Source: UBA4427 sp045106235 (GTDB lineage Bacteria > Myxococcota_A > UBA9160 > UBA4427). Taken from it: DNA of 64,000 nt. Positions 1 through 8,820 of the stretch are shown here, piece by piece; the stretch's first letter is position 1, and each line of letters begins with the position of its first letter. The position numbers and the translations under genes were made by a program. Where the stretch lies: positions 1 through 64,000 of the forward strand of contig JBGCEJ010000032.1 in assembly GCA_045106235.1 (NCBI GenBank), read 5' to 3'. Below the pieces are notes generated by a model, which was not told the origin of the DNA, made no database searches, and saw only the letters and a program-made list of their open reading frames with translations.

Positions 1-626
1 ATAACTAGTTAGTAACCTGCGTACGGTATCACGGGTTCTTGTGTTGGTGTGGCGGCGAAAAATACAGCTGCCTTGGATGGTGTGAGTGGAGGGGCGGCTC
101 AGGTCGCGCTCGGGTGGATGGGCGTGATTGGATCGGCCCACAGTCTGCCGTGTTATTACATATCACTGCAGGTTGGTGTGTTGCCGTGAGTTCACGCTTT
201 GGATTTGTCTGAGGTTGGGCGTTGAGGCCCGAGCACTTTGGGGACTTCTGGTGGTGGGGGCTGGCTAGGTGCCAGGCTGCGGGATTTCGGTTTCGCCTCG
301 GAGCTTGATGTGCCTTGGGAGAGGTTCCGTTCCAGGGATCGTGCTGCGTGTGTCTCGGCGACTCGCTGTGGCGATCGTGGATTACACTCCCCGTGGGGTT
401 TGCTGGGGATGTGATCCTGGGGTGTATGGATTTTCTGCTTGGGCGTGGCTTGAACTGGTCGGCTCGGTGCGCAGGATTGCGCGATCTCGCGCAGGGATGA
501 TCGCGGACGCGGAGGGCAGATGGTTGCCACCGGGTCATTCGGCTCTGCGGGAACGGCGTCGCCCAGCAAATTAGGCACTGCGCCTCGATCCTATTTCGAC
601 TTTTTGACTCTTCAGGAGCACATCTG
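1..626. other. Gene-free stretch upstream of htpG
   Basis: I see no convincing gene here. The open frames on both strands are short, overlap each other in several frames, and translate to Pro/Arg/Ser-rich strings with no recognisable domain, as expected for chance frames in GC-rich DNA. The first 15 bases carry closely spaced stop codons. The htpG ribosome-binding site (AGGAG, about 614-618) lies at the right end. I could not recognise a tRNA, riboswitch or heat-shock operator such as CIRCE. Confidence 0.5.
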
Positions 627-2582
627 ATGGAAACCCATGCTTTTCAGGCTGAGACGCAAAAGCTGCTCGACTTGATGATCCACTCCCTTTACTCGAACAA
701 GGAGGTTTTCCTCCGCGAGTTGATCTCGAATGCGTCGGACGCATTGGATCGGCGGCGCTTCGAGTCGCTTTCGAACCAGGAGCTGGCGGCGGAGGGTGAG
801 CTTGAGATTCAGCTGGTGGCGGATGGGCCGGGTCGGAAGCTGACGATTTCGGATAACGGGATCGGGATGAACCGCGAGGAGATCGTGGAGCATCTGGGGA
901 CGATTGCGCGCTCTGGGACGCTGGAGTTCCTGAAGAACAATGAAGGGGCCAGCGAGGGCGGCGACGTTTCGCCGGACTTGATTGGGCAGTTCGGGGTCGG
1001 GTTCTACGCGAGCTTTATGGTGGCGAGCGAAGTCGAGGTGACCAGTCGGCGAGCCGGCGAGGACAAGGCGACGCGCTGGATTTCGCAGGGCGCGGGGGAG
1101 TACAGCCTCGAAGATGGCGCTCGGGATGCGGCGGGGACGACGATTGTTCTCACGCTGAAGGACGTGGACGGCGAGGCGGGGATTTCCGATTTCGCGGATG
1201 AGTACATCCTGCGGAATATCGTGAAGAAGTACTCGGATTTCGTTGGGTATCCGATCAAGCTGACGGTGATCGCGGATGCGCCGCCGGTCGCCGAGGATGC
1301 GGACGAGGCCGAGAAGGCGGCGGCCGAGAGTGGGCCGGTTACGCGCGAGGTGGAAGAGGCGCTGAACTCGATGAAGGCGATTTGGACGCGGCCGGAGAGC
1401 GAGGTCGAGGCCGACGAGTTCAACGAGTTCTACAAGCATATCACCCACGACTTTCAGGATCCTATGCTGCGGGTGAGTACGTCGATCGAGGGGACGTTCG
1501 AGGCGCGGGCTCTGCTCTATATCCCGTCCAAGGCGCCTTTTGATCTCTATCATCGCGAACGGCTGCATAACGGGGTTCAGCTTTATGTTAGGCGTGTGTT
1601 CATTATGGATGAATGCCGCGAGCTGCTGCCGGAGTGGCTGCGTTTTGTGCGCGGGGTGGTGGATGCGGAAGATCTTTCGCTGAATGTTTCGCGGGAGATG
1701 CTGCAGCAGGATCGGCAGATCAAGACGATTCGGAAGCACTTGGTCAAGAAGGTTGCGGATCAGCTGAAGAAGCTCGCGAAGGACGATCGGGAACAGTACG
1801 AAACGTTCTGGGTCGAGTTTGGGCCGGTGATCAAGGAAGGGCTGCTTGATTTCGAAGAGAAGCGGGACCGCGTTTTTGATCTGGTGCTCGCGCCCTCGAC
1901 GGAGGACGAGAATAAGCTGACCTCCCTCGCTGAGTATGTGGAGCGGATGCCGGAGGATCAGGAGTCCGTGTACTACATCGCGGGGCCGAAGCTCGATGTG
2001 TTGCGTCGCTCGCCGCATCTTGAGGCGTTCAAGGAGAAGGGCATCGAGGTGCTCTTTCTGACGGATCCGGTGGATGAGGTTTGGGTGGGGCAGGGCCCGA
2101 ACGAGTACAAGGGCAAGAGCTTCAAGAGTATCGGTCATGGTGAGGTTGAACTCGGGACGGACGAGGACAAGGAGAAGGCCAAGGAAGATCTCGAGAAGAA
2201 GGAAGAGAACCTGGGCGATCTGCTGGCGGCGATGAATACCGCGGTTGAGGACCAGGTGAAGGAAGTGCGGCTTTCGAGTCGGCTGAAGACTTCGGCTTCC
2301 TGTCTTGTTCTTGAGGACGGGGATTTGTCGCCGCAGCTTGAGGCGATGCTTCGGCAGGCGGGGCAGGAGATTCCCGATCGAAAGCCGATTCTGGAGTTGA
2401 ACCCGAACCACGACGTGGTGGAGCGGCTGGGGAAGCGCTTCGAGAAGAATCCGACGGATCCGAAGATTGCGGATTCGGCGAAGCTGTTGCTCGGACAGGC
2501 TGTGCTGGCCGAGGGCGGGCAGCTGGAGGATCCGGCGGGTTTCGCTGAGTTGGTGAATAAGCTGATGTCAGACGTGCTTTAG
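627..2582 (+). CDS. htpG: Molecular chaperone HtpG (Hsp90 family)
   Basis: This 651-residue protein is the cytosolic Hsp90 chaperone, an ATP-driven homodimer that remodels client proteins. The N-terminal GHKL ATPase is clear: NASDALD supplies the metal/ATP-contacting Asn, followed by DNGIGM and GQFGVGFYASF. The middle domain has the conserved NVSREMLQQD segment, and the C-terminal dimerisation region ends in a plain LMSDVL. Length is normal for bacterial HtpG. An acidic, Ala/Glu-rich loop of about 30 residues (VAEDADEAEKAAAES) separates the N and middle domains. The ATG has a good AGGAG site 9 bases upstream. The gene stands alone, and I see no heat-shock operator. Confidence 0.97.
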   Translation: METHAFQAETQKLLDLMIHSLYSNKEVFLRELISNASDALDRRRFESLSNQELAAEGELEIQLVADGPGRKLTISDNGIGMNREEIVEHLGTIARSGTLEFLKNNEGASEGGDVSPDLIGQFGVGFYASFMVASEVEVTSRRAGEDKATRWISQGAGEYSLEDGARDAAGTTIVLTLKDVDGEAGISDFADEYILRNIVKKYSDFVGYPIKLTVIADAPPVAEDADEAEKAAAESGPVTREVEEALNSMKAIWTRPESEVEADEFNEFYKHITHDFQDPMLRVSTSIEGTFEARALLYIPSKAPFDLYHRERLHNGVQLYVRRVFIMDECRELLPEWLRFVRGVVDAEDLSLNVSREMLQQDRQIKTIRKHLVKKVADQLKKLAKDDREQYETFWVEFGPVIKEGLLDFEEKRDRVFDLVLAPSTEDENKLTSLAEYVERMPEDQESVYYIAGPKLDVLRRSPHLEAFKEKGIEVLFLTDPVDEVWVGQGPNEYKGKSFKSIGHGEVELGTDEDKEKAKEDLEKKEENLGDLLAAMNTAVEDQVKEVRLSSRLKTSASCLVLEDGDLSPQLEAMLRQAGQEIPDRKPILELNPNHDVVERLGKRFEKNPTDPKIADSAKLLLGQAVLAEGGQLEDPAGFAELVNKLMSDVL

Positions 2583-2641
2583 CGCGAGCGCTCGCGCGGC
2601 GGCGGGTGCGTGGGAGGCGCGTGGGAGGCGGCGAGCGTGGC

Positions 2642-3958
2642 CTAACGCAGACCCATGCCGACATAATCTGTAGGTCGGGCCTCGGGCGGGTGAATCACTT
2701 TATCTGCTCGGGGCCCGATTTCGTTGGCGATGCGGCGGAGGGCGGCTTCGTCGAAGGCGTAGAAGTCGAGGGCGTTGCTTCCGAGCATGCGGCGGGTTTC
2801 GTCTTCGGGGATGCCGTGGAAGGCGTGCTGTAGACAGGTTTCGGTGTAGGGCCAGGTGCCTTCGGGATGAGGGTAGTCTGAGCCCCATAAGAAATTGTCG
2901 ACGCCGATCTGGTCGCGCATTTCGACTTCGCCGCGGGAGGCGAAGGTGGCGGTGATGGCGCATTGGTCGCGCCAATAGTCGCCGGGGCGCTTTTTCATCT
3001 TTTCGCGGATGAGTTTCGAGTTCCACATGTCGTACATCTCGTCGAGTCGGGTGAGTTCTTGGGGGACCCAATGCGCGAGGGCTTCGGCGAAGACGAGGCG
3101 CAGCTTCGGATGGCGATCGAAGACGCCGCCCCAGATGAAATGCCAGAGCGGGCGTCGATCGAGGAAGGTGGATTCGGTGAAATGCAGGAAAGACGCGAGG
3201 GGTTCGACTGAGCCATAAACGTCGTGGCCATCGGCGGCCCGGGCATCGCCGCCGTGGACGGAGACGGGCAGGTCGAGGTCTTCCGCAGCGGACCAGAGTG
3301 GCGCGTAGTGAGGATCGTGGTAGCCCGGGAGGCCGAGGTCGAGGGGCGGGACGAGGACGCCGCCGCGGAGGCCGGATTCTCGTGCGCGGGTCATTTCTTC
3401 GACGAGGGCTTCGATGTTATGCGCTGGCGGAAGTAGGATGACGCCAGCGCGGCGCTCTGGCGTCTCGGCGCAGAAATCGGCGAGCCAGCGGTTATAGGCG
3501 CGGGCGCCGGCGAGGCGGGTTTCGAAGGGGAAGGGTTTGCGGGCGCTGAAGAGGGCGCCGGTCTGGTCTTGGCCATCGCTAAAGGGTGGGTGGTTTTCGC
3601 AGAAGCCGTCGGAGTAGATGATCTCCGCGGCGATGCCTTCTTCGTCGAGGCAGGCATTGCGGACTTTTGAGTCGAAGAGTCCGGCGGTGAGTTGTAAGGC
3701 GCGTTCTGAAAACGACCGGGCCATTTCTTCGCTCGCGCCCGTCGCCTGCATGAAGAGGCCGAGGGAATCGGCGAGGGCTTCGAGGTTGCCTTGGGCAGCG
3801 GATTCGAGTGCGGCCGCGGATGGGCGCGCGCGCCAATAACGATCGAACTCTTCGCGGTATTCGGGGTCGAAGTAGGGCGCGAAGCCGGGGAGGGGTGGCC
3901 CGGCGTGACAGTCGCCGGAAATCAACAGGTAGCGTTCGGCGTCGCGCTTTTCGGTCAT
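2642..3958 (-). CDS. Amidohydrolase family 2 (TIM-barrel metal hydrolase)
   Basis: A 438-residue protein of the amidohydro_2 superfamily, whose members are metal-dependent hydrolases or decarboxylases (ACMSD or o-pyrocatechuate decarboxylase relatives). Visible signatures are an N-terminal metal-site variant (SGDCHAG), LPVSVHGGD in the barrel, an FAEALAHWVP segment, and the C-terminal GSDYPHPEGTWP motif carrying the catalytic Asp. No signal peptide is visible, so it should be cytoplasmic. Substrate cannot be read from sequence. Such genes often sit near LLM flavin oxidoreductases and SnoaL proteins in soil and marine genomes, as here. It converges with htpG and is divergent from the acetyltransferase. 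Confidence 0.85.
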   Translation of the reverse strand: MTEKRDAERYLLISGDCHAGPPLPGFAPYFDPEYREEFDRYWRARPSAAALESAAQGNLEALADSLGLFMQATGASEEMARSFSERALQLTAGLFDSKVRNACLDEEGIAAEIIYSDGFCENHPPFSDGQDQTGALFSARKPFPFETRLAGARAYNRWLADFCAETPERRAGVILLPPAHNIEALVEEMTRARESGLRGGVLVPPLDLGLPGYHDPHYAPLWSAAEDLDLPVSVHGGDARAADGHDVYGSVEPLASFLHFTESTFLDRRPLWHFIWGGVFDRHPKLRLVFAEALAHWVPQELTRLDEMYDMWNSKLIREKMKKRPGDYWRDQCAITATFASRGEVEMRDQIGVDNFLWGSDYPHPEGTWPYTETCLQHAFHGIPEDETRRMLGSNALDFYAFDEAALRRIANEIGPRADKVIHPPEARPTDYVGMGLR

Positions 3959-4099
3959 TGGGTTGCCTCGACTTCATGATCGGCGAGAATGGGCCGACGT
4001 TCTTTCCTGTGTAGAAGTTCCGCGCGCCCGTGCGATGTGTCAAATGCCGGATGTCAGCCTGTAGAGAGGCTGTGTCGGCGTTCTGTTGAAAGGAGATCC

Positions 4100-4837
4100 G
4101 TGGCGGATGAATCGGAGTCGAACGAATGGGGCCAGCCCATTGGTGCGCGGGTTAAGGATTGGCGCGGGGCGAAGCGGCCTTCGCGGGAAGTGATGCGGGG
4201 CGAACGCTGTCGGTTGGAGCCGCTCGAGGCGTCGGCGCATGCGGCGGCTTTGCATGCGGCGTACGCGCAGGAGGAGACGCGACGCAATTGGACCTACCTC
4301 GCTTACGGTCCATTCGAGACGGTCGAGTCTTATGCGGAGTGGGTTCGGGCCGGCGAAGGGGGCGATGACCCAGTGTTTTTTGCGGTCGTGGACGGCGCGA
4401 CGAATGCGGCGGTCGGCGTGGCGGCTTTCTTGCGGGTGTTTCCCGAGCAGGGTTCGATCGAGGTCGGGCATCTCAGCTTTTCGCCCTTGATGCAGAGGAA
4501 GCCGATCGCGACGGAGGCCCTCTACCTCATGATGCGGCGGGTTTTTGAGGATTGGGGATATCGTCGCTACGAATGGAAATGTCACAACTTGAACGCGCCG
4601 TCGCGGGCGGCGGCGGAGCGCTTGGGCTTTCGCTTCGAGGGCATTTTTCGAAACGATCAGGTGAGTAAGGGCCGGAACCGCGACACGGCATGGTTCTCCA
4701 TCACCGACGCTGAGTGGCCAGGTGTTAAGTCTGCGCTGGAGGAGTGGCTTGCCCCCGGAAATTTCGACGCGACGGGCGCACAGCGGGCGCGGCTCGCGGA
4801 GTTGATGCCCGAGACGGCGGGCAAGCCGACGCTTTGA
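4100..4837 (+). CDS. GNAT acetyltransferase, RimJ/RimL type
   Basis: A 245-residue GNAT protein resembling RimJ/RimL N-terminal acetyltransferases. Characteristic text includes an early CRLEPLEASAHAAAL strand/helix, VGVAAFLRVFPEQGSIEVGHL in the core sheet, QRKPIATEALYLMM at the acetyl-CoA pyrophosphate loop, and YRRYEWKCHNLNAPSRAAAERLGFRFEG near the C-terminus (quoted here as a stretch of landmarks around residues 150-180). I chose the GTG at 4100 because AGGAG lies just upstream and the frame back to an ATG at 3989 is unlike this family. The acceptor is unknown. Confidence 0.85.
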   Translation: MADESESNEWGQPIGARVKDWRGAKRPSREVMRGERCRLEPLEASAHAAALHAAYAQEETRRNWTYLAYGPFETVESYAEWVRAGEGGDDPVFFAVVDGATNAAVGVAAFLRVFPEQGSIEVGHLSFSPLMQRKPIATEALYLMMRRVFEDWGYRRYEWKCHNLNAPSRAAAERLGFRFEGIFRNDQVSKGRNRDTAWFSITDAEWPGVKSALEEWLAPGNFDATGAQRARLAELMPETAGKPTL

Positions 4838-4934
4838 GGCCGCTCTGGACGTCGAGGGCGTGGAGCGTCGGGGCGTCTGAGGGACCTCTGCGGGACCTTC
4901 GGGACCAGCACGGCCGTGCGGCCTCTGCCACGAT

Positions 4935-5765
4935 TTACGATGCAGCTCGCCACGCGTCGCGGCGCGTGACGAGCGCGCTGAGTGCCTGCTGGAAGCCGTC
5001 GAGGTCCTGGTAGCGCGCGCCCTGGATGAATTCGGTGACGCCGAGGGCTTCGAGGGCGCTGAGGCGGTCGAGATCCTCGTTTTCGTCGCGATGTCCGAGA
5101 GCGCCGAAGACCGCGACTTCAGGAGCTTCTCGGCCTGCGTCGCTGAAGCGCGTGCGGAGTTCAGCGATCGGGGCTTCGAGTTTGCCGGGGTCATCGGTCA
5201 TGGGCAGCCAGCCGTCGCCGAAGCGCGCGGCGCGAGCGAGTGCGTGGGGCGCTGCGCCGCCGACCCAGATTCGGGGTTTTGCGGGTCGGGGCCGGAAGAC
5301 GAAAGGCTGGCCATTCCGCTCGACGACATCGTCTTCGGCGTCGAAGGCCGCATTGAAAAAATCGAGGGCTTCGTCGGTCAGTCGGCCGCGCGCGTGGCGG
5401 TCGACGCCGAGGGCGCGGAATTCGGCGTCCATCCAGCCGACGCCGACGCCGATTTCGAGGCGTTCGCCCGAGAGCTCCTGGATGGTGGCGAGGCCTTTGG
5501 CGGTGGGGAGCGGCGGGCGGTAGGGGAGGATCAGGACGGCGGTGCCGAGATGGATGTTTTCGGTCGCGGCGGCGAGCCAAGCGAGGGAAGCGATGGAGTC
5601 GAGGTAGCGGCCGTCGGAGCCTTCTGTGTCATCGGGTGGGATCGCGATGTGATCTGGGACCCAAATTGTGTCGAGGCCGGCGGCTTCGGCGCTTTCTGCT
5701 GCTTTTCGCAGAACGTTTCTGTTGGCGGCGGCACCCATCAGGCGCAGCGAAAATCCAAAGCGCAT
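4935..5765 (-). CDS. LLM-class flavin-dependent oxidoreductase (F420-type subfamily)
   Basis: A 276-residue luciferase-like monooxygenase-fold protein. Family features are the N-terminal strand MRFGFSLR, the GLDTIWVPDHI segment, TAVLILPYRPPLPTAKGLAT, the GVGVGWMDAEF motif around residue 110, and IWVGGAAPHALARAARFGDGW near residue 170. These match the subfamily annotated as F420-dependent in actinobacteria and many deltaproteobacterial genomes, though F420 versus FMN use cannot be decided here. Substrate is unknown. It is divergent from mlaF across an 80-base spacer, so the two promoters are adjacent. Confidence 0.85.
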   Translation of the reverse strand: MRFGFSLRLMGAAANRNVLRKAAESAEAAGLDTIWVPDHIAIPPDDTEGSDGRYLDSIASLAWLAAATENIHLGTAVLILPYRPPLPTAKGLATIQELSGERLEIGVGVGWMDAEFRALGVDRHARGRLTDEALDFFNAAFDAEDDVVERNGQPFVFRPRPAKPRIWVGGAAPHALARAARFGDGWLPMTDDPGKLEAPIAELRTRFSDAGREAPEVAVFGALGHRDENEDLDRLSALEALGVTEFIQGARYQDLDGFQQALSALVTRRDAWRAAS

Positions 5766-5845
5766 CTTGCCTCCTCGATGGACGTTTTTCGGGCCGATGC
5801 GTTAACGTAGGCCGAATCTGAGCATCGTGGAATAGAGGAGTAAGA

Positions 5846-6682
5846 GTGACGACGTCGGGTTCGTCCGAAACACGCACAGACGCCTCAGGCGCTGGGGCCG
5901 AGGATGCTGCTTTCATCGAAGTGCGTGATGTCGATTTGACCTTCGGCGTGCGCAAAGTCTATGACGGGCTCGGATGCCGCTTGCGCAAGGGCGGGATTCA
6001 CCTTCTGCTCGGAGGCAGCGGGACCGGGAAAAGCACGCTCCTCCGCATGATTGGCGGTCTGCAGCAGCCCGACTCCGGTGAAATCCGCGTGGCTGGGCAT
6101 TCGATTGCATCGCTCACTGAGCGCGAGCTCGGCGGGATCCGCAAAGAGATCGGCATGCTCTTCCAGAACGGCGCCCTGCTCGATTCGATGACGGTGATGG
6201 AGAACGTCGGCCTGCCGCTTCGGGAGCATACGAAGAAGTCGACCGCGGAGATCTCTGCGCGGGTGCTTGAGGTGCTTTCCGCGGTCGGGCTGGAGGGCGT
6301 CGAGGGGCTCCTTCCACGCGAGCTTTCGGGAGGCATGCTTCGCCGCGTGGCTTTCGCTCGGGCGATCGTGATGGAACCGGAGATTCTGCTCTGCGACGAG
6401 CCTTTCTCGGGACTGGATCCTCTGAACGTGACGCGGATTGAAGATTTGTTGGTGGATCTGAATAAGAAGCTTGGCCTAACAATCGTCGTGACCTCGCATC
6501 ATATGGCGTCGTCGCTTCGCATGGCGGATCAGATGATCCTGCTTCGCGATGGCGGCTGCGTGACGGGAACGCCGGAGGAGCTCGCGAGTAGTTCCGATAC
6601 GGGTGTGACCGAGTTTCTGGGAGAAGACGGGCAGGCGTTTCTGGCGCGGCTCGGGCAGATTCGCGAAGGGGGCAAGGCATGA
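5846..6682 (+). CDS. mlaF: Phospholipid ABC transporter ATP-binding protein MlaF
   Basis: A 278-residue ABC ATPase that powers the inner-membrane Mla complex, which moves phospholipid between the inner membrane and periplasmic MlaC. Walker A is GGSGTGKST, the signature is LSGGMLRRVAFARAI, and Walker B is LLCDEPFSGLDP followed by a switch His in SHHMAS. The LSGGM form and the DEPFSGLDP stretch are typical of MlaF/Ttg2A rather than a generic importer. The GTG start has GAGGAG seven bases upstream. It overlaps mlaE by 4 bases (ATGA), indicating translational coupling. Confidence 0.95.
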   Translation: MTTSGSSETRTDASGAGAEDAAFIEVRDVDLTFGVRKVYDGLGCRLRKGGIHLLLGGSGTGKSTLLRMIGGLQQPDSGEIRVAGHSIASLTERELGGIRKEIGMLFQNGALLDSMTVMENVGLPLREHTKKSTAEISARVLEVLSAVGLEGVEGLLPRELSGGMLRRVAFARAIVMEPEILLCDEPFSGLDPLNVTRIEDLLVDLNKKLGLTIVVTSHHMASSLRMADQMILLRDGGCVTGTPEELASSSDTGVTEFLGEDGQAFLARLGQIREGGKA

Positions 6683-7455
6683 CCGGTCTGATTCGAGCGG
6701 TCGGTGCGAAAACGACGGACCTCGTGGAAGGGCTTGGCCGGATCGCGAATTTTGGCGGCAAGGTCGTGCTTTCGATGGTGCGTCCGCCGACGCGGTTTGG
6801 TTTTTTTCTGCGCGCGCTCTACGACGCGGGCGTGCTTTCCGTTGCGCTGATTTGTTTGTCGGGCTTTACGGTCGGCATGGTGCTCGGGCTTCAGCTCTAC
6901 ACGACGCTTTCGCGCTTTGGCGCGGCGGAGGGCCTGGGCGCGGTTGTTGGGCTTTCTCTTGTGCGTGAGCTTGGGCCTGTGCTTACGGGACTGCTCGTGA
7001 CGGGGCGGGCGGGGTCGGCGATTACGGCCGAGATCGGCGCGATGAAGTCGACGGAGCAGCTCGATGGGCTTCGCATGATGGCGATCGATCCGGAGCATTT
7101 CGTGGCGATGCCACGGGCGCTGGCGCTGACTCTGGCGATGCCCTTGTTGAACGGACTTTTTATCACGCTCGCGATCGCGGGGGCGTATACGGTCGGCGTG
7201 ACGATTCAGGGGCTCGACGGCGGGGTGTATATCGCGGGCCTTGAAAACGCCGTTCGGTTCACAGATGACGTGGGGCAGAGTCTGCTCAAGAGTCTGGTGT
7301 TCGGGATGCTGCTCGGGCTGGTTGCAACCTACAAGGGACATTCCTGCGCGCCGGATGCGGCGGGCGTGGCGCGGGCGACGACTTCGACGGTGGTGACGGC
7401 TTCGGTCTGCATCCTCGTCAGCGATTATATGATTACGGCGCTTTGGGGCGTATGA
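6679..7455 (+). CDS. mlaE: Mla ABC transporter permease MlaE
   Basis: A 258-residue integral membrane protein of the MlaE/YrbE permease family, forming the inner-membrane channel for phospholipids. Family hallmarks are an amphipathic N-terminal helix, GFTVGMVLGLQLYTTLSRFG, the RELGPVLTGLLVTGRAGSA segment containing the conserved Glu-Leu-Gly-Pro, and EIGAMKSTEQLDGLRMM, with several hydrophobic helices to the C-terminus. It starts within the mlaF stop codon. A separate STAS protein (MlaB) is absent from this operon, as in many non-enteric genomes. Confidence 0.95.
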   Translation: MTGLIRAVGAKTTDLVEGLGRIANFGGKVVLSMVRPPTRFGFFLRALYDAGVLSVALICLSGFTVGMVLGLQLYTTLSRFGAAEGLGAVVGLSLVRELGPVLTGLLVTGRAGSAITAEIGAMKSTEQLDGLRMMAIDPEHFVAMPRALALTLAMPLLNGLFITLAIAGAYTVGVTIQGLDGGVYIAGLENAVRFTDDVGQSLLKSLVFGMLLGLVATYKGHSCAPDAAGVARATTSTVVTASVCILVSDYMITALWGV

Positions 7456-7484
7456 GGCCATAAGGGCTTCGGAAGGAAATCAGT

Positions 7485-7940
7485 ATGCAAGGGAACGCGA
7501 CGCGTGATTTGATCGTGGGACTTTTTGTTCTGCTCGGAATAGGCTCTCTCGCCTATTTGTCGCTCCAGGTCGGTGGCCTCGATTTCAGCGCAAAGGAAAG
7601 CGTGAGTCTGAGCGCGACCTTCGACGATATCGGGGGACTTTCGGTTCGCGCGCCCATCAAGGTCGCGGGCGTTAAGGTCGGAACGGTTTCTGGGATCGTG
7701 CTCGACGAGGATTTGCGCGCGGTGGTCTCGCTTGAGGTCGACAAGGACGTGGCGCTCTCGATTGATTCCTCCGCTGCGATCCGGACGTCGGGTCTGCTCG
7801 GAGATCAGTTTATTGCGGTTGAGCTCGGCGCCGAGGATGAATCGCTTCAGGATGGCGAGGAATTCTCGTTCACCGAAAGTGCGCTTTCGATCGATAAGCT
7901 GATCGGGCAGTTCGTGCATAATGCGGGCGTTTCGGACTAA
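7485..7940 (+). CDS. mlaD: Outer-membrane lipid asymmetry protein MlaD (MCE domain)
   Basis: A 151-residue MCE-domain protein: one N-terminal membrane anchor (LIVGLFVLLGIGSLAYLSL) followed by a single MCE beta-barrel with the typical FDDIGGLSVRAPIKVAGVKVG segment around residues 43-65. MlaD forms the periplasmic hexameric ring on MlaFE that passes lipid to MlaC. At 151 residues it has only a short segment after the MCE barrel. GGAAGGA lies 8 bases upstream of the ATG. The gene is third in the mla operon. Confidence 0.95.
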   Translation: MQGNATRDLIVGLFVLLGIGSLAYLSLQVGGLDFSAKESVSLSATFDDIGGLSVRAPIKVAGVKVGTVSGIVLDEDLRAVVSLEVDKDVALSIDSSAAIRTSGLLGDQFIAVELGAEDESLQDGEEFSFTESALSIDKLIGQFVHNAGVSD

Positions 7941-7965
7941 CGAATTGAAGTTGAGAGGCGCAGGG

Positions 7966-8820
7966 ATGAACGCGCACAGGGGATCGGATTTGGAAAGCGT
8001 GCGCGGGAATAGATCTTGGACGGCGGGCCTAGCGCTCACCGCGACGGCGTTGGTTGGGCTTTCGGGATGTGCGACGGTGGAGCGGCCTGATCCGCTCGAG
8101 CCGATGAATCGGAAGATCTTCGCGTTCAACGAGACCCTCGATCAATATGCCCTCGAGCCCGTCGCGAAGGCTTGGGATTTCATTCTCCCCCACGCGGTTC
8201 AGACCGGAATCGATAATTTCTTCAATAATCTGAATCAGCCGATCGTCTTCGCGAATAGCGTCCTGCAGGGGAAGCCCGAAGGGGCCCTCGAGGATTTGGC
8301 GCGCCTGATCGCGAACAGCACCTTCGGGTTGGGCGGGGTGATCGATGTCGCCTCGATGGCCGGAATTCCCGATAACGACGAGGATTTCGGGCAGACCCTC
8401 GGGGTATGGGGTGTCCCCGCTGGGCCCTATTTGATGGTGCCGCTTTTGGGCCCGTACACATTAAGGTCAGGTGTGGGGGATATCGTCGATTCCACGGCGT
8501 CCGCGTATGCGTATTACAATCTTTTCTGGTTTGACGTGGTCGGACTGAACGGATTCGAGACGACAGGTGCCTCAATCGGCATGCGCGGGCTGGACCTGCT
8601 CAACCTGCGTGCGATTTACCTTGAGGAACTCGAGGAAAGCAAAAAGGACGCTTTCGACTATTACGTCTTCGTGCGGAACGCCTACCTGCAGAGCCGCAGG
8701 GCGCAGGTGCTCGACCAGACGGATTCGCCCGTGGTCGATGACGAAGATCTCTACTTCTACGATGACGAAGAAGAAGAGTATGACGATGATGATGAAGAGG
8801 AGGACTACAATGATCTCTAA
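7966..8820 (+). CDS. mlaA: MlaA (VacJ) outer-membrane lipoprotein with acidic tail
   Basis: A 284-residue MlaA family lipoprotein, which removes phospholipid from the outer leaflet of the outer membrane and hands it to MlaC. A signal peptide ends in the lipobox LSGC. Downstream are DPLEPMNRKIFAFNETLDQ, the FFNNLNQP helix and GVWGVPAGPYLMVPLLGP, all diagnostic of MlaA. I chose the ATG at 7966, behind AGGCGCAGG, over the upstream in-frame ATG at 7921 inside mlaD. In E. coli mlaA lies outside the mla operon; here it sits between mlaD and mlaC. The last 28 residues are almost entirely Asp, Glu and Tyr, an unusual tail. Confidence 0.95.
   Translation: MNAHRGSDLESVRGNRSWTAGLALTATALVGLSGCATVERPDPLEPMNRKIFAFNETLDQYALEPVAKAWDFILPHAVQTGIDNFFNNLNQPIVFANSVLQGKPEGALEDLARLIANSTFGLGGVIDVASMAGIPDNDEDFGQTLGVWGVPAGPYLMVPLLGPYTLRSGVGDIVDSTASAYAYYNLFWFDVVGLNGFETTGASIGMRGLDLLNLRAIYLEELEESKKDAFDYYVFVRNAYLQSRRAQVLDQTDSPVVDDEDLYFYDDEEEEYDDDDEEEDYNDL

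Noticed and set aside
269..574. A 101-residue plus-strand frame before htpG
   Set aside because: Low-complexity translation, no recognised motif, overlaps competing frames in the same stretch.
612..2411. A 599-residue open frame antisense to htpG
   Set aside because: It is rich in Arg, Leu and His with no domain, has no ribosome-binding site, and exactly shadows a certain gene in GC-rich DNA.
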